64,000 bases of DNA from Urechis unicinctus (taxonomy: Eukaryota > Annelida > Polychaeta > Xenopneusta > Urechidae). This document shows, piece after piece, positions 10,981 to 23,699 of this stretch. Position numbers and translations under genes: made by a program. Numbering within the stretch: position 1 is the stretch's first letter; each line of letters starts with the position of its first letter. The DNA lies in NCBI GenBank assembly GCA_034190875.2, contig CM067350.1, forward strand, positions 80,629,423 to 80,693,422, in the 5' to 3' direction. Below the pieces are notes generated by a model. It was not told the origin of the DNA. It saw only the letters and a program-made list of their open reading frames with translations, and did no database searches.

Positions 10981-12000
10981 CTGCTTCAATATTGATTTCA
11001 TAATGTTGTGATTGTTATAGCACACACATCGTAACAAGTAATATCGAAACAAATGTCGGAGGTAATTAAAGTCAATGATTGTTCCATTCATGGCATTCCT
11101 CAGACAAAAACGTATTAACCTATAATTGAGGTTAATATACATAGGCAATAATATTAACTTATGCCCCTGACTGTAAGACTTGCTTATTCAGAACCTTTTA
11201 ACATCTCAATGGATTTATATTACCTAGCTGTTTATCCCTTGCATAATAGAAAAGCACTACTTGCACTTAGGGTGATTGTCATTCTTGCCAGAGGCCTTAA
11301 CATCGACGTCTTTATTGCTGCTTGATCACAATTCGTAAACAAGGTGGACGCGTGGGAGTAGGCTGCTGGTGCCGCGCCACACTGACAGACTGTTGTCTGC
11401 TGTGTGAATTTCCTTCAATAACAAAAGGTGATAAACGGACCATCGAGAACTGGTGTAGAGTGCTCTTTCGTTTATTTGTTTAATTAAGTTTCGGATGAAT
11501 CTCATGCATAGCCTTATTTATCGCACGACATGTGTCGCTTCATGTATTGCATAAGGAAAACGTTGCCGCGCAATTTCCATTATGAAAAAAGTGGATTTTT
11601 GTGAAAAGCATGAGACCAGTTTGTTTATCTGGGTTGTGATGGCCGCGTAACTGTTGTGAAACCAATTAACATCACCAATTTAACAGACATTTATAATTTG
11701 TAAAAAATTGATAAAGGCTCTGTCAATGGGTGGTTCTCGTAACCATGATAGAGCGCGACCAAAATGACGTCTGATGACAGGTGGTACTTTGTGCTGCGTC
11801 TAGCTTGTGTCAGGTTTGCTTATAATCGTTATTTTGTTACTACAGATCATGGAATCACTTTCCGACAACTAAATTCATCATTCAGCTAGTTTCCTCAATT
11901 AAGCCAGCAGTACACTAAAGGAGATGTTATCTGAATGCTATAAATAAGTCTGGGCAAAATCAATTTCAACTTCGCTTATGCGGATGAAGTTATCCGCTGG
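10981..12000. other. no recognisable feature
   Basis: Ordinary A+T-rich sequence with no gene, transposon end or tandem repeat that I can support. Confidence 0.4.
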
Positions 12001-12002
12001 AG

Positions 12003-12125
12003 CCCGCCAACGGTAGGATCCACCACGTCGTCAGGATCCACCACGGCGTCAGGATAAACCGAGTTGTCAGGATCCACCACGGCGTCAGGATCATCCACGT
12101 CGTCAGAATCAACCACAGCAACCGG
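12003..12125. repeat. 18-bp minisatellite
   Basis: About six copies of AGGATCCACCACGTCGTC with point differences. Because the unit is 18 bp it stays open in several frames; minus-strand reading gives an acidic DPDDVV/DPDAVV hexapeptide repeat inside a 66-codon frame (12176-11976). I do not call a gene from this. Confidence 0.85.
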
Positions 12126-12289
12126 ATACACAACAGGTTTGTCGTCAATAGTAGAAGTGACATTCATGTTCAGCACGTATGAGCGCCAGTTTAATCACCT
12201 TTATTATGCAAGTTTTCTGCCTGCCAGTTACCTAGACTCAGAAGACATCTATAAAGATCGCTTCTGATGCTCACTCATGTCGGGGATGC

Positions 12290-12590
12290 ACTCGTCTTAG
12301 CGTGTTTCGTGATCAGCTCATCACTTAAATTACACCGGTCACTTTCACAGGGGATCCTACTACTTTGACACACTGTGTTGCTGGCTTAGAGTTGGTCAAG
12401 TGCTTCCAGTTTTGAATAAAGTACCAAAGCATAACGCAACGTATAGTATAAAATGACAATTGAATGATGCCTTGACAAAAGCCTTTTAATGATAACACTT
12501 AGACGCGATTCTAAAAAGCCATATAGCTTTACGCCAAACATGCATTTGGTGCTCGTTCGATCTCGAATACTGTTTTGGTAATTTACATTA
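12290..12590. repeat. interspersed repeat, copy also at 45105-45400
   Basis: Shared words in the same order with 45105-45400 include AATGATAACACTT, AGCTTTACGCCA, the GCATA-GCGCAACG region, TATAAAATGACG/A and ACTGTTTTGGTA. Divergence is substantial. It abuts the (TA)n tract and interspersed repeat copy 1 on its right, so it may be the left part of the same element. Confidence 0.7.
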
Positions 12591-12595
12591 CATAT

Positions 12596-12765
<170 letters not shown>

Positions 12766-14850
12766 GTATGCGACCTTTTGGATAAATCGACCTACTTTTT
12801 GGGCACACAGTCACATCTTGGCACACGATGTGAGTGCCAAAAAAGTCAAGCTCTTTTTGAGTGCTTTGTTCTTCAATTTTTTATTTAGAATTGATGTTAC
12901 CTAGTTGATTATCTCCATTCGTATTTATCCATTACAAGGTTTTGACCCCTGCATCGCGCAGATGTTAGTTAGGAATGTTTGAAAAATTTTATGTATTGGA
13001 CTGACGACCATTTTGGTACTCTGCATTTAACAGCTTGATTATCGTTATTATCCGATTTATCATAAACCCAACTTCTGATATATTGCTTAGAATTACTTCC
13101 GTCACAAATATATTCAATCCACGTGACGTTCGATAGGGGGAATAAAAAATATATATATATTTGGTTTCGACGTTTTCCAATGAGCTGGAGACAGATATAT
13201 ATTCGCCCGGACAAACCGAATTGCTTCAGCTGGTCGGATTATTCGTATGGCATCTCGTGCTTTGAGATGAAGTTGCGTTGCTGGCCGAGAATTTCTTATG
13301 ATTTGGTAAGCAATAACCACAACTCTTGAATATATTATGGCGTTATTTAAGACGCTTATACCCAAGAAACCAGATGATAGCGAGAAAATCTATATAGTGT
13401 CGCTAAAGTGACTCGACAACCTGGGTTCTCAGCCTGGCTAAATTATGACAACGCTGGTTCGATAGATTGGATATATTGTGAAGTAATCTGACGTATAAAT
13501 GGAATCTGGTCAATGTTTGAGGTACTTTACTTTAGCTATGTGGAGTCAAGCCGGGCTTGGCGAATCGCTTCGCCAAGTTCTGATGGTTAGTCGCGTTTGT
13601 CATAATGTATGTATGTATGTAAACAATTTTTTGATCCGCGATACAGGTCGCCATCTTTTTTTTCAATCATTAGGCGTCAATATTGCGCAAAACCGAGAGG
13701 TTTTGTTTTGACCTTGATCTGAAACTAATGTCAAGGTCATCGAATAAGTGAAAAACTAGTACCTCGAATAACTAAATTAATAATGGTCGGATTGTTACAA
13801 AATTTACATCATTGTGTCGCTCATTCTAACTGCATACCTCTGCTTTAAAAAATGTAGGCATGGAACCAACATTTTGCTTAAGCGCCCCAGCCCCAGATAG
13901 TTCAGATTTTGCTGAAGGTGTCTCTGTGAAACCCTTATGTGAAAAAACACCTATATGATCATGGTACACCCTACCCCTTAGATATGTACAACGAGATATA
14001 ACAATTTCAGCTCAGATCATTTCTGTATCAGTTACTGATTAGTCATGGATGCACCATATATGGTATAAAATGGGATATGTGTTTTTTTAATGCTAAAAGT
14101 GTCATGTTGATTCGAAAGTGACTCTTATCCCCAACCTACCATTACATTGGGAAGCATAAGTGATAGTATTATTGATTTCATAGAATCGACTAATGTTTGC
14201 ACACAGCAACAGCGTTATTTTGCTGTTCCCCACTCAAAAGCTGCTCTCGCGCTCTGAGTGACACGAGCGCATATGCGCCCATCCAGTCCGCTAAGACCTC
14301 TAAACGATTCATATACGCCAAGACACCTCCGGATACTACCGTGACCCAGTTAACTGTAGCGCTGTATGTTCCTAAACCCCTTACGCATCCTACTCCAACG
14401 CGAGAATGCTCTTACCCACCAGACGACCATCATCATACACCGTGGTACGGGATGGAGATAAGAAGTGAGTTTCCCAAACAATGCAGGTCAAATAGTTCAT
14501 TGGGATGTTACAATAAGCAGGGTTGATAGATTCAGCAGGATGACATTAAGTATTTTAAGCATGGCAACAGTTTCTCTCACACACGCCAAATGGCTTTGAA
14601 TCGTGTAAATAACTACAACAGTCCAATTGATTTTGTGAATCAGGTTAATTCCATATCGACTAACTTAAAAAAACGTGACCTACTCAGACTCGCCAACCCC
14701 TGACAAAGTCGCAATATGAAATCTCCCAAGGATGCGAATAGTTGCCAGACGCCGAAACTATATGGCGTTGAGAGATTTCTCCGGAAAAATAAGCTGAATA
14801 CGTGGTGACTTTAAATTAACCGTACCATTTTATTCTTGGTCCCACATGAT
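12766..14850 (+). repeat. interspersed repeat family, copy 1
   Basis: This copy aligns with 58697-62283 in the same orientation and in part with the inverse of 24467-25065. Shared landmarks are GGGCACACAGTCACATCTTG (about 12800), TTTGGTTTCGACGTTTTCCA (about 13160), GAGGTACT after TGGTCAATGTTT (about 13515), GCGCCCCAGCCCCAG (about 13882), CCTATATGATCATGGTACAC (about 13950), and the 0.4-kb 3' block from GGGATGGAGATAAGAAG (about 14450) to ACCGTACCATTTTATTCTTG (about 14840). No protein is encoded. Only three TATG units occur at about 13606, where copy 2 has about 1 kb of them. It is a non-autonomous or decayed transposon of unknown class. Confidence 0.85.
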
Positions 14851-16859
14851 ATTGAAAATATGCAGAAGCTTTTATAATGATTTTCCGTATAATACTTGTA
14901 AAATAATTCAATAACCCCGCGTCCCTCCACGGAACTCACGTAGTCTACACGTGCGCTCTTATTCTCAATGACCCCGCCTTGTTTACTTTCTGTATGGCCA
15001 TGTGACCAAAATAATCAAGTGTGACCGTAAAAGTCAAGTACTTTCTTGACAAACTACCAAATATACATTATTCAACAGTATTCAACACTGTTGGATCATT
15101 GAATACCATATAATAACAAAACATTTGGCTTACGTTGACCGCAAAACGACCATTAGAGCGTACAATCGTCAAGCTACCGACAAAAATTCATAAATTTAAC
15201 TTTTTGACACAGCCCAAGGAATCGATTGCGATCAGACATTTCTAAATTACGAAACCACAACTCTACATTAGGCGTTAGCAGTTGCCCAACGGATTTCCCA
15301 ACATTCGATCGGGTACTCCTTTGTTGTAAAAGCATCTCTATTAAGCTCCACTTGGTTCATAAGAACTAGTTAGCAGCTTTCGTTTCAATACTGCTGGATG
15401 GTTCTGTTAAGTTGAAAAACAAATTGTTGTTTGATAGACTTGTTTTGCTATTATAGCTAAGACTGTTCGGTGATATGTAAATACAAAGAGAACTTGACTA
15501 TGAAACATCAACTTAACAATTTTAACAATTAATGGATGCCCTTCACTTCATTCACTAGGCTTCAGCCATGAAGATAGATATGATGTTATATGGACATGAT
15601 GGTAAGACATAACCATAATGTGTATGGTAATGCGCTGTTTGGCAAGTTGTGATTGAAGAGACTAATGTTTCAGCACCATTTATGGTTTTTTTAATTTATC
15701 AACACATACCAGTGGCTGCTTATCCACTGTCACTTGGTGTTTCATAAACTTAACTATTGCCAATTATCTTAATATGATGGACCTCAAAGGTCAAAGGGTC
15801 CTCAGATTGCATTTATAATCAATACTTGGGGGTAGTCATAACATCACATGCATATTGGGCTGTTGCCTATCCAGGCAATGGCCAATGTGATGGTCTATCA
15901 AAAGAGGGAATAAGTTGATGGTGCAAATATCGACTTGAAAGTGTCAGATATCACCAGAGGGTCACCTAATACAAATAACACCAGCCACTAAATAAACAGC
16001 CTCTGAACTGCATAACTATTTAATTGCATAATAAATGAGCATCTGTGCTATAAAAACCATGACTTTGATTATTATGTAATTTGATAATAGATAATATTGG
16101 ATGTTCTCAGCTAAACAGCTGATGTTTCCTGACATCGAATTATGTGATCTGACCTCTGCAGGTATCCTATAAGTGAGTGTGGAAACATTTTATGAGGTGT
16201 TATATTGTGAAAATAAATAACCAGCATCTGTATACAGGGTCTCTATATTCTAACCACATTGCTCTTCAAGCTTCCATTCCTATTTAGTTCTCTAATAAAG
16301 ATGCAGATTGAAATGCATTATCGTATATATAGAGCTCTGTTAAAGTTTGGGCCAATATACTGTGAATATGGAAGAAATTCTATTCTGAACCAACCAGATA
16401 TGTATATGTCCACAAAACTACCCATATGTGTTTCATTAATATAGGTACCTATTTCAGATGTTAGCTTGGGAACCTATCAGAGACCACTGCCTGAATTGAC
16501 CATAACTAAATTGGGTGTGTACTTGGCACAAATAGATTGCCTTGACAGTCGGTTCGTTTGGTTTGGTTGTATCGAGAGACATTGTATGATGAAGTATTTT
16601 TCAATTTTGTACCACAACCATACCGACATTTTTGGAACATGGTCCGATTGTCATCAAATGATCAATTAAATGGTCCTGAAAACTTGCACAATATGCAGGT
16701 CACATACTTATGAACAAATGTTAAGTAATGGCAGAAGTATGCAGTGATACAAACATTGCTCCTCGTTGTTTACATCTGAATAAATGCATAGTCCGTAATG
16801 TGTCAATTATATTAATTTTGCAATGCATATTGTAAAATGTATGTGCTTTTGTTTATTAG
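14851..16859. other. no recognisable feature
   Basis: About 2 kb of ordinary sequence without tandem repeats or transposon protein motifs. With the next 1.5 kb it is the quietest, most single-copy-looking part of the window and may be intron or intergenic host DNA. Confidence 0.4.
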
Positions 16860-17024
16860 ATACTGAACCAGCAGCCCAAGCAAGTACCAGTTATGCCACA
16901 AGTCTGCCTAGAACAACAAGCCCTGTAGACCCCAGGTGTAAAGATGCCAACAAAAACAACTTGATTTCTAGTGACCCGGAGTCAGATCAGGATGTCTCGA
17001 GCAGAACATGCATCAAAGATACAA
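16860..17024 (+). CDS. candidate host-type internal exon
   Basis: A 165-base open stretch is bounded by a pyrimidine-rich acceptor (TTTTGTTTATTAG) and a consensus donor (ACAA|GTGAGT). It encodes about 55 residues rich in Ser, Thr, Asp and Pro, for example SSDPESDQDVSSRTC, a low-complexity linker or cytoplasmic-tail composition. Length divisible by three and good splice sites favour a real exon; no family can be named, and no flanking exon is certain. It could be chance. Confidence 0.35.
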
Positions 17025-18049
17025 GTGAGTATTTTTCATTCCTCTTTGATCTGTTAACTGGTGACAAGGTATAAAACAAAGAAAGGCTTCTTTGCATTAT
17101 AGATGAATTCTAGTTAAGTGACCTTCATATAAAATGCACTATCCACTGCATGGTCTATAGAGGCCTGTGCTATATTATGAAAGTCATTACAAGTGTGCTA
17201 TAACTAGAAACTAATAGCAAAGTATGAAAACAATATACCAATGCACATTCAGACCGCTTCTAATGGGATACAAGGCAGACCCAAGCTCTACAACTTGCCT
17301 TCAGAAATTATATTCAGATCCCCAGTCTAAGGAAACTACTCCGATGTATGGTATATATACTTCAGAATATACTGTATTAATCAGAATAAATTTGACAGAC
17401 AGATCATTCCCAGTATCTCTTTTATGGTCGATGTCATATATTATATACAATTGTTGCACAATTGTGATATATGCTGAATTGTTTTTTAAGCTTGTAGATT
17501 ATCCACGCACTGCCATGTGATGTTTCATGATTAAGTAGCTTTATCTGATGCTTAATCAGTAAGTTATATCTTCTATTCTCAGCATTACACTGCAGATAGA
17601 TTATTACAAAAGTAGTAGTTTCACTGACTCATTGTACAATCTGTGTAGCTCTAATATAATCTCTCTTATTTTTCTGTGCATCTTTCTGAAGATGTCCGGT
17701 CAATCTAAAACCTGCTGAGGTGCTGCAATCTTGAGTTCAACAGCAATTTAGTCTGTAAAACATTTATGGTCACCATCTTATACAGAATGCATGTGGCACT
17801 ATTCATTTGACACTACCCTCACACACAACCTCACTTTGACACCTTGAGTTGTTCTAAACCATTCATTCAGACAAATGGTAGGTTATAATTGTACCAGCAA
17901 GGAACACTACCTAACATTCTGTGGGATGACCCATTAATCTGAACCACACATCTCTTGCCTCCAGTTTTGGTTGAATAATAGAACTGTTATCTCTGGATTA
18001 GTGGTGCCAAGTAATTTGCTTGATATGTGTACATGTTGATTGTTTCAGG
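17025..18049. other. no recognisable feature
   Basis: Ordinary sequence downstream of the candidate exon. The 98-aa open frame at 17224-17520 has no motif or splice support. Confidence 0.35.
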
Positions 18050-18255
18050 GAAGAAAGCTGCCAATGGGACCTTCCCTACTTGACAAAATATATGAATGAG
18101 CAGCTCAAGTTCCAATGGGCCTTGCATCATCTCTTAATTATGTTTGAAATGTCATTAACTATGCATAACTGTGATGAGCAGTGCTGGCTCCAAATGGATG
18201 TGTCACAAACTCTTAATTATGCTTGAAATGTCAATAAACATGCATAATTGTCATA
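18050..18255 (+). repeat. 85-bp tandem duplication, possible 3' exon end
   Basis: After a possible acceptor (GATTGTTTCAG|GGAAG at about 18048) two diverged units recur with AACTCTTAATTATG and TTGAAATGTCA (about 18100-18165 and 18180-18240). AATAAA lies at about 18232. It could be the terminal exon and 3' end of the gene containing 16860-17024, but the open frame is short and that link is speculative. Confidence 0.4.
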
Positions 18256-19429
18256 CAAGTGACCTTTTTAATCACCATATAGTTTATAGACAATATTACA
18301 CATGCCCAGTTAATGATGCATTAATATTTCATCATAGCTTTTGACAGTAAAAAAATTTTAAACTATGTTTACCCATGGCCTCAATGTTAAAATTATGTTT
18401 ACCAGTGGCCTTACTTGTTCCATAGCTGTGATATTAATGTTGTGTTACCTACAAATCAAACCCCTTTACACAAATTATTGCCATATGAAACCTGTTCCCT
18501 AGGGAGAACTATGAATGCATTACTGTAGCACATGATATAATCAGAAATAATAGAGATAACATAGCGGTAGTACAATTATCATTAAGTTATTAGTGTATAT
18601 TTTTATGAACTAGAGCAAAAAAAGAAAATGCCTGTCTGTGAGCTACATTGGATGATTAAGCGTTATGATGAACCACGGAGACGCCTTCATGGACAAACAA
18701 ACAACCATATCGTGCTGAAGAGTGGGAGTCGCAGGGATTTATATAAATCATCTACTGCTATAATTACATCAGTGTTGTTATATTAGTAGCAGAGGATAAT
18801 ACTTATGTGGAATGCGTGCAAGATTGGGGCTTAACCTCGCTTGCAACATCGAATATCACTTAGCGTATAGGTCTCGGTCAGGATGTGGAATGATACTGAA
18901 GTATGTTCGTGTTTTTTCAATGATTAGAAAGCCGACCCCTCCTGTTCATATTAAGACTCTCGACACATATTGCGCGTTCCAACCCACGAGTTCCTGCACG
19001 ACTTCCAGTTTCACAGTGTGCATATCTCGGTGTAGATATATCTATTCATGCGCCTGACCCGGCACTCGAAAGCGTCTTTATGGATTACACATATAATATA
19101 TGTTGTAGAAGTGATCATTATAAACCATTGGTAGCGTTTTGCGATCTAATTCAATGTTGTAGATTGGTGAATAAGGAGAGAAAATAATGTTTTCGGTAAT
19201 GAAATGTAAAAAATAAATCAAAAATTAAATTTTATCAAATAAACATATCCAGTACACATGATTAAACATTATTTCGGAACTTTGGATCGATGTATATATG
19301 CTTGTATGGAAAATATTGAGGTTTGGGGGTTATGTCAACGAATGGTTAGTTGATAAAATTTTATTTCGCTATAATATTCAAAACCACTCGTGAAAGATTA
19401 TGTTTGTACGTTACTAATACTAAACTCTT
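18256..19429. other. no recognisable feature
   Basis: A+T-rich sequence; no gene or repeat supported. Confidence 0.4.
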
Positions 19430-19562
19430 ATATTCGTATGGTCAAACCAAAATATTTTCAATTATTTTGAACGAAAAATTGCATTGACTTTATGTGGACA
19501 TACTGGTATATCCTTTCGTGGACCGAGGTCTAGGAAAGGTTGGCGGTTTGTCCACTAAAGGT
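19430..19562 (-). repeat. short interspersed repeat related to the 46.6-kb fold-back
   Basis: GGTCAAACCAAAATATTTTC, ACTTTATGTGGACATACT and TCCTTTCGTGGACC occur here. Their complements, in the matching order, occur at 46640-46720 (GGATGCCCACATAAAG, then AAATATTTTGGTTTGACC). Both copies adjoin a (TA)n tract. No protein is encoded. Confidence 0.6.
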
Positions 19563-19573
19563 CGCGTTCGTGC

Positions 19574-19576
<3 letters not shown>

Positions 19577-19641
<65 letters not shown>

Positions 19642-19648
19642 TATATAT

Positions 19649-19695
<47 letters not shown>

Positions 19696-19713
19696 GGATA
19701 TATATATATATAG

Positions 19714-19788
<75 letters not shown>

Positions 19789-19815
19789 ATCTCTATCTAT
19801 ATATATATATATATA

Positions 19816-19862
<47 letters not shown>
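19577..19862. repeat. (TA)n tract with interruptions
   Basis: About 285 bases of TA dinucleotide with occasional G or C interruptions (TAGATATA, ACATAGGATATA, CTATCTCTATC). It directly precedes the Ty3/gypsy-like relic. Confidence 0.97.
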
Positions 19863-19865
<3 letters not shown>

Positions 19866-19867
19866 GT

Positions 19868-20846
19868 AGCACACACGCTGCGCGCCCCTGACTCCTCTAC
19901 CACGGTGTGGCCTGGGGAGTTTGTGGAAGTAGCCCTCCCCCCTGAGCTGCCCTGTGATACCCCTCTCGCGATTGAACCCCGTGTCGACACACCCCTTGCT
20001 CGGCAGACTCTCGGGCCACCCCTTGAGATTATACAATCCATTGGTAGCCGTGTGCGCCTGGTCAACTCGACATGTGATCCAGTTCGTCTCCGCAAGCAAG
20101 AACACTTCTGTCAGGCCCGACCTGTCATTGAAAACCATGAGCTAGACCCTGAAGCTGCCTCCTTTGTCTCATCCCACGCTCCGATCCGGCACTGCTCGTC
20201 AGGCTCACAACTCTTTTCCGCTACCGTGCAAATGGATCCGGACTCGATACTGGACCCCAAAACACGTGCAGAATTTGTTTCCACCCTCCAACAGTACGAC
20301 CACGTGGTCAACCCCAACATCACCGGCTATAATGGCGCTGCAGGTCCTATCAAAGCCTGCGTTAACATGGGCCCGGTGGAACCCCCACAGAGGAAAGGAC
20401 GTGTCCCTCAGTATGCCCGTGATAGGCTGGTCGAGTTGCAGAGGCACTTCGACGAACTCGAATCTCTCGGTGTCTTCCGAAAACCCGAAGACGTTGGCAT
20501 TCGAGTAGAATATGTCAATCCATATTTCCCGGTCAACAAAAGCAATGGCGGTTACTGACTAGAGACAGCATTTGCCGATGTTGGCAGATATAGCAAACCC
20601 CAACCATCCCTGATGCCGGATGTGGAGTCAACACTACGTGAAATTGGCCGCTGGAAATACCTGATTCTCTCTGACCTCACTTGTTCGTTCTTTCAGATCC
20701 CTTTCGCCAGATCTTTGATGAAATATTGTGGTGTAGTCACCCCCTTCCGTGGCATGCGTGTTTATGCCCGATCAGCAATGGGGATGACTGGTTCCGAAAC
20801 CGCGTTAGAGGAACTCATGTCCAGGGTCCTTGGCGGCCTAATGTAG
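19868..20846 (+). pseudogene. LTR-retrotransposon pol relic (Ty3/gypsy-like reverse transcriptase start)
   Basis: One reading frame covers the end of a protease-linker region and the first RT motifs. It includes [37 protein letters not shown], then a TGA stop at about 20556, then [35 protein letters not shown] and [21 protein letters not shown]. These correspond to RT motifs 1 to 4, with the first catalytic aspartate in LSDLT. The frame ends at 20846, before the YxDD box. Upstream residues to the TA tract are open but unassigned. The single stop and truncation make it non-functional. RT identity is firm; the Ty3/gypsy placement is tentative. Confidence 0.78.
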
Positions 20847-21497
20847 AGTTATTGTTTACGAGTTTCGTAATTTATGAAATGTCATTGTTAGCCGAAATAC
20901 TGTAACAATCGTATCATTCATAACCAGGGCTGTAATAAAATAAGTTCAATTGAATTTTACTGATCATTTTTTTTTTCAGATTCGCAATATTATGTGACTT
21001 TGGTAATCGTCTGCTAGTTTTTTGCTATATATTTCGCCGATCTGTCGCTCATCTGGGGTCAAAGAGTGAATTTGGTAGCTTCGATTTTAGGGAAGGGTTT
21101 TTATATTAAGTGTTTTGCTGTTATATGTTATTAAATCATACAGCAGTGTTGAATACTAAGTGAATAATGTAGTCTGAGGGGTAGTCTTCGTGTCAAACTG
21201 ATACCTTCAATATTTTATGGCATCCGGACAGGGTTTTTCCTTGGCCTCCTGCTATGTCACTGGACATCGGTTATTTTATTGGGGGGGGGGGGGGGGGGGT
21301 GGCCCCAAAGGTGGTCGGCATGGGGTGGGGATGTGACCCAGGAGGGAGCGGGCAGGATCTTGACCAATAGCTATGTCTTTCAGATTACCGGGCATTTAAG
21401 TCAACTTTCAGCGCCGTCGTCAGCAGCTTATCTAAGCCACGTAGCATCCGAGCCTATCTGGTTTTTTCTAGTCATCTTGCCTCTTGAAAAGGACATT
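20847..21497. other. no gene; contains a G homopolymer
   Basis: Intervening sequence between two retroelement relics. A run of about 19 G lies at 21280-21298, a likely assembly- or replication-difficult site. The open frame started in the G run is not used as evidence. Confidence 0.5.
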
Positions 21498-22560
21498 ATG
21501 GCAGAGTCAATCACTCCTGCTTCCAACGCAAGAAGTCTCTTCCCAGAGATTTTGGCATCTACATCAGGCCCTTTGGCACCACAGATCGCGACACCTGTGC
21601 CGATCACTCAGAGCCCGGCCACTATTGCCGGTAACTCCTCAGCCACACACCCGCCCAGACCTACTTCTCCGGCCCCTACAACCAGCAGGGGAAGCAGCAG
21701 GGGGGCCAACGCTGATAATTTGACTGAATGGTTGACATCGCAAGGTGTAGACGAATGCAATGTCTACCTTGCTGCCTACCCTCGCCCTGCTAAAGCCACA
21801 AGATATCCTTGACATAGGAGTGACACCTCTGAGACAGATCCGCCTGTTGGAACATATAATCTCACCCCTGATACCGACGCAGACAAACGTCAGCGCTCCC
21901 ACTCTCGGGCCAGTGGAATGTATCGCGCAGCTCCTCCAACCTAACATTCAACAAGCCGAAACAGGTGACTATCCTTTTGCTAAGCTCACTCGTCACCTGG
22001 CCACTACGGACTACATTCCCTCTCTACCGTCATCGGAGCGCATGATATTCAGTGACGGTGACGAGCGCGTCGTCCTCCACTCAGGTGCCAGCAATGCCTG
22101 CCTGGAATCTACCACGCCCCTACAGTGGATGCGTGCCAGCTTAACAATCATGCGACAACTCATGGCGCGAGGCGATCTGTCCCTTCAAGACGTTAACTTG
22201 TACCTCAACTATATGGAGAAGATTGCCGAGCTGGCCACCAAGTATACCTGGCAAACGCTCCTCATATACGACAAGGAGTATCGCAAATAGCAGTCACAGA
22301 CCAAACGGGGGCAAGACAAGATACACCTCATCGAAGTCTACCTCAAAACTCGCCCCGTCTGCAGGCCTCATCTCGTCAGTCAGTCATCTCCTCCAGCGCC
22401 CGTACCAGACGCCCAAACGAGATATGCCGCTTGTTTAATGCGGGCAGATGTCACTGGGGCACAACCTGTAGGTACGCCCATCGCTGCAGTGTACCCGGTT
22501 GTGGTGAATCGCATAGACAACTACAGCACACACATACCAGCCCCGAGCCGTCAAAAATCG
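21498..22560 (+). pseudogene. DIRS-like retrotransposon gag relic
   Basis: The frame opening at MAESITPASN (21498) is Ser/Thr/Pro-rich and leads into LTEWLTSQGVDE. After a frameshift near 21765 LKPQDILDIGVTPLRQIRLL continues what resembles a SAM domain. A long helical region follows, ending LATKYTWQTLLIYDKEYRK, a wording I know from gag-like proteins of DIRS-type elements. A stop at 22288 interrupts it, HLIEVYLKTRP follows in frame, and a second frameshift leads to a CCCH zinc finger at about 22422-22490 (CRLFNAGRC, CHWGTTC, CRYAH). Two frameshifts and one stop disable it. The reverse transcriptase remnants follow directly. Confidence 0.7.
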
Positions 22561-22599
22561 CGCCTGCGAGGGGTTAGACATACCTGTCCCCCCACCCCC

Positions 22600-23012
22600 C
22601 ACCTCATCCCTCACCGACCACCTTCCCGCATGGCAGACGCATTTGGAAAACTACCCTGACCAACAATATCTCTTGTCCGGCATCACTCATGGATTCCCTA
22701 TTATTAATGACATGCCCCATCACCAGGTAAACAGCAATAACTACAATTCCGCCCTTGCAGCACATCCCGAGGTAGAGAAACAAATACTACGAGAAATGGC
22801 ATTCAAATCGACACCTACGACTGCACCCTCAGCCTCCCGCTCGATAAGGCCCAGGCCTTCAAAAAACTTCGCACAAAACGCCGCGCCTCTCTAAAGCGGT
22901 TGCAAAGCCTCGCCGGCAAACTCCAATGGGCTACGCACGTCGTTCGTAGCGGTAGGATTTTCCTGCGACGCGTGCTGGCTACCTTGCGCAAGCTAATAAA
23001 CCCCTCACACAA
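22600..23012 (+). pseudogene. DIRS-like reverse transcriptase remnants
   Basis: At 22640-22800 the reading ENYPDQQYLLSGITHGFPII and YNSALAAHPEVEKQILREM matches the segment just before the RT core in DIRS-like elements. It jumps at about 22795 to LDKAQAFKKLRTKRRASLKR and LQSLAGKLQWATHVV, then RSGRIFLRRVL, which belongs after the catalytic core. The whole catalytic core between is missing, an internal deletion of several hundred bases relative to the family. No tyrosine recombinase or end repeat is seen. Confidence 0.65.
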
Positions 23013-23013
23013 A

Positions 23014-23130
23014 GCACGAAGCTGAAATAAATAAAAATGTTGACCTAGCTAATAGATTGTTATCATAATAATGTGAACCACATTTAATATGTTTACAACT
23101 GCAGAAAACGTCAAATGTTCTAGTGCAGAC
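23014..23130. repeat. direct repeat, left copy (with 23700-23815)
   Basis: About 115 bases starting GCACGAAGCTGAAATAAATA recur nearly unchanged at 23700-23815, in direct orientation. The left copy begins exactly where the DIRS-like relic loses similarity. Confidence 0.85.
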
Positions 23131-23699
23131 AAGGCAGTAATCACCAACATCTTGGCTCCAAAAGCTAAGTGCAGACATTGAGACAAAGTATCTGTTTTTC
23201 AGAAATGTTTTGTCATGTATTACTGTGAGAACACTCACTATAATTGGCTTGTTCAGCCTAAGATATAGACTGATCCACACAGCCAAGGATCAATAAATAG
23301 GCTCGATACCAAACTGATTGACAGACATTCCAATGACCTCAGAACAAAGGTCAAGGATTGATTAACAGATATGAAAATCAAAACAGATTACCTTTGTAGT
23401 CATTGCAAGGTAAAAACATCGCGGTCTAATCCTTATTGGCACCACCATTGGGCCATCTCAGTTGGGGATTTTGTCTGAAACATTAAAAATAGATGGTCAT
23501 TGTATCTTAATGAAGAGTGCACAAAAAGGTCAGAGCCATGTTTGGACGAAATGGTATTGTAGGTGTATATGTCTTTGATGTTTTGGCATTGATATGAATA
23601 TATATTGGACAACTGTTATAATTTTGTAGTTTCTTTCAATATAGATACAGTATTGATAATAAAACCAGAAACTGCTCATGATTGGTTGACCGTATCGAG
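23131..23699. other. unique sequence between direct repeats
   Basis: About 570 bases between the two copies with no recognised gene. It could be the body of a short element whose ends are the direct repeats (LTR-like), or half of a segmental duplication. Confidence 0.4.

Noticed and set aside
11976-12267. Acidic DPDDVV repeat protein or its plus-strand counterpart
   Set aside because: Derived from an 18-bp minisatellite open in several frames; no flanking domain.
19905-20558. Antiviral or host gene reading of this 217-aa frame
   Set aside because: The same frame continues past one stop into clear reverse transcriptase motifs, so it is retroelement pol.
21279-21497. Glycine/tryptophan start of the frame beginning in the G homopolymer
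   Set aside because: The G run creates the frame; the plausible start is the later ATG at 21498.
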